NCBI GenBank assembly: GCA_004335635.1
Contig: QAXH01001616.1
Location: forward strand, 3,198-25,204
DNA: 22,007 bases
From: Chloromonas sp. AAM2
Lineage: Eukaryota > Chlorophyta > Chlorophyceae > Chlamydomonadales > Chlamydomonadaceae
Reading direction: 5' to 3'
Shown here: positions 21,901-22,007 of the stretch, in pieces
How the letters are laid out: each line of letters begins with the position of its first letter
How positions within the stretch are numbered: the stretch's first letter is position 1
The notes under the pieces: generated by a model
Database searches by the model: none
What the model was told of the DNA's origin: nothing
Seen by the model: only the letters and a program-made list of their open reading frames with translations
Translations under genes and position numbers: made by a program

Positions 21901-21914
21901 ACAAGCACGTGGCC
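6968..21914 (-). CDS. THADA: THADA/Trm732-family tRNA methylation scaffold (DUF2428), 27 exons, 5' end off the window
   Basis: A spliced minus-strand gene of 2,323 codons plus stop. The exons are listed in the three block entries below. All 26 introns are GT-AG and the phases close exactly (6,972 nt). The family is a helical-repeat scaffold. Yeast Trm732 and human THADA help Trm7/FTSJ1 methylate the ribose at position 32 of certain tRNAs; human THADA also binds SERCA calcium pumps. Recognition rests on ordered motifs: DGHFKFHAACV, NLDEPLAQTLRQ, FLKVLLENLRKE, LRYHVSLHALPVVL, VRVDCLELCALNPKT, CWLSVKEAALVVGTL, RRSAGIPLAIGALL, PRVHAFNVLRHLVSD, WEVRNAATLCFTALV, ITGAEFFSRFPGLHKFLL and RRCATARQYAVRQLAALAVS. 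The first half resembles plant homologues best. At the right edge the intron before 21914 is open, so N-terminal exons are missing. Even so, it is longer than the roughly 1,950-residue human protein because of low-complexity inserts. Homology is firm; tRNA methylation here is inferred. Confidence 0.93.
9272..9370. repeat. Short tandem repeats in THADA intron 24
   Basis: Two near-copies of a 13-base AACTAAAACCAGG-like unit (about 9273-9299) are followed by four degenerate copies of a 10-base unit of the type GAGTCGTCCT (9330-9369). Both sit in the 476-bp intron between exons 24 and 25, well away from the splice sites. Confidence 0.75.
11108..11380. repeat. 25-bp minisatellite, about 10.7 copies, in a THADA intron
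   Basis: Unit starts fall every 25 bases from 11108 to 11333. One unit with an extra ACAC (29 bases) and a final partial copy follow. The constant core is ACTACACACGCAACAAC, and variation is confined mostly to one or two positions (ACGCCACC, ACGCCGCC, ACGCCACA). It fills nearly half of the 610-bp intron between exons 22 and 23, the longest intron of the gene. Because 25 is not a multiple of three, all three frames are sampled and a long spurious plus-strand ORF results. Confidence 0.97.
12621..12790. repeat. Degenerate repeats copying the acceptor of THADA exon 20
   Basis: A segment of about 55-70 bases occurs roughly three times, starting near 12621, 12691 and 12746. Shared blocks are GGCCAACATC, CACCTGCA, GGGATTGAGAGGAG and GGAACAGCA. 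The first copy contains the real splice acceptor of exon 20 (minus-strand TGCAG before GTGATG), so the other two carry acceptor-like TGCAG as well. A further partial match (GCACGGGTTGAGAGGA) lies near 13296. Confidence 0.65.
13543..13592. repeat. Imperfect TAGTGTAGCAG repeat in THADA intron 17
   Basis: Three spaced copies of AGTGTAGCA (from 13544, 13564 and 13578) with GTAGTGGTGGTAG filler lie in the intron between exons 17 and 18. It looks like ordinary simple-sequence slippage. Confidence 0.7.
16271..16357. repeat. Degenerate direct repeat in THADA intron 12
   Basis: ATTCAGCCCACGGCTGATCAG (first 20 bases from about 16273) recurs about 56 bases later as CTTCAGCCCAACGCTAATCAG-like sequence; both are followed by a pyrimidine-rich spacer and a CTGAC. 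It lies between exons 12 and 13. The match is moderate. Confidence 0.55.
16996..21914 (-). other. THADA: THADA N-terminal block, exons 1-11 as visible
   Basis: Exons: 21914-21534, 21095-20829, 20656-20628, 20359-20320, 20015-19866, 19427-19240, 18928-18832, 18543-18321, 18055-17751, 17485-17375, 17120-16996. The first exon (127 codons) carries a Ser/Thr/Ala-rich linker in its second half. Exon 2 gives KVCSLKGLVTAIAPSAMGWP. Exons 3 and 4 are micro-exons of 29 and 40 bp that together encode the DGHFKFHAACVANTC motif seen in plant homologues. Exons 6-8 join MRKGRYTRLTSMV to FLKVLLENLRKE, and exon 9 gives the long helix pair LRYHVSLHALPVVL. Exon 10 holds NPKTSEPPGQLELK, and exon 11 ends in a helix, ALINKLMGRIQTAVQ. 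Exon 7 uses the proximal of two identical acceptor copies. Confidence 0.85.
18906..19003. repeat. Exact 46-bp tandem duplication over the acceptor of THADA exon 7
   Basis: Copies 18906-18951 and 18952-18997 are identical, and six bases of a third follow. On the minus strand each copy contains the end of the intron (GCATGGCCCCAG), then the start of exon 7 (GTACACGCGCCTGACC). Only the proximal acceptor (exon starting at 18928) keeps the frame with exon 6 and exon 8. The distal acceptor would add 46 bases and shift the frame. Confidence 0.97.
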
Positions 21915-21967
21915 CTGCATAACAGCCAGGTAGTACCACGGCCGGATCAGTCAGGTGTCTGTCAGGG

Positions 21968-22003
21968 GTGTGTGTGTGTGTGTGTGTCAGGCGGTGTGTG
22001 TGT
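21968..22003. repeat. Interrupted (GT)n microsatellite at the right edge
   Basis: Ten GT units (21968-21987), then CAGGCG, then five more GT units (21994-22003). It lies in the intron upstream of the first visible THADA exon, whose acceptor is at 21916-21915. Confidence 0.95.
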
Positions 22004-22007
22004 CAGA

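Overview
This window looks like nuclear DNA of a green alga, most likely a chlorophyte. That is an inference from dense GT-AG introns, mostly 220-480 bp, and from protein motifs that resemble plant homologues more than animal ones. No ribosomal RNA, tRNA, CRISPR array or bacterial operon was seen. Two large spliced genes, both on the minus strand, fill almost the whole window. Most long open reading frames on the plus strand are shadows of their exons.

Right and middle (about 6.97-21.9 kb, minus): a THADA/Trm732-type gene, read through 27 exons whose splice phases all agree. They total 6,972 nt, or 2,323 codons plus stop. The 5' end lies beyond the right edge. THADA-family proteins are giant alpha-helical-repeat scaffolds. 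Yeast Trm732 and human THADA partner the Trm7/FTSJ1 methyltransferase for 2'-O-methylation of tRNA position 32. The central DUF2428 landmarks are clear (CWLSVKE, RRSAGIP, PRVHAFNVLR, WEVRNAATL).

Left (1-5.2 kb, minus): a YegS-like lipid kinase of the diacylglycerol-kinase catalytic superfamily, read through 14 exons. It carries GGDGT, GTSNDFA, DDGML and a C-terminal LDGD, in family order. Its last exon runs off the left edge, so probably only a few C-terminal residues are missing.

Between them (5.2-6.97 kb) is a gap with no confident gene. It holds a TA/GA microsatellite, a plus-strand reading frame broken by internal stops (possible coding relic), a short minus-strand ORF ending directly on TGTAA, and the probable THADA poly(A) signal. 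The two main genes share a strand but no obvious pathway.

The most notable structure is in the introns. About half of the exons begin with GT after CAG, so AGGT often occurs at both intron ends. In addition, an exact 46-bp tandem duplication copies a complete 3' splice junction in the THADA gene, a possible snapshot of intron change by local duplication. A 25-bp minisatellite expands another THADA intron. I saw no clearly new multi-gene system here.
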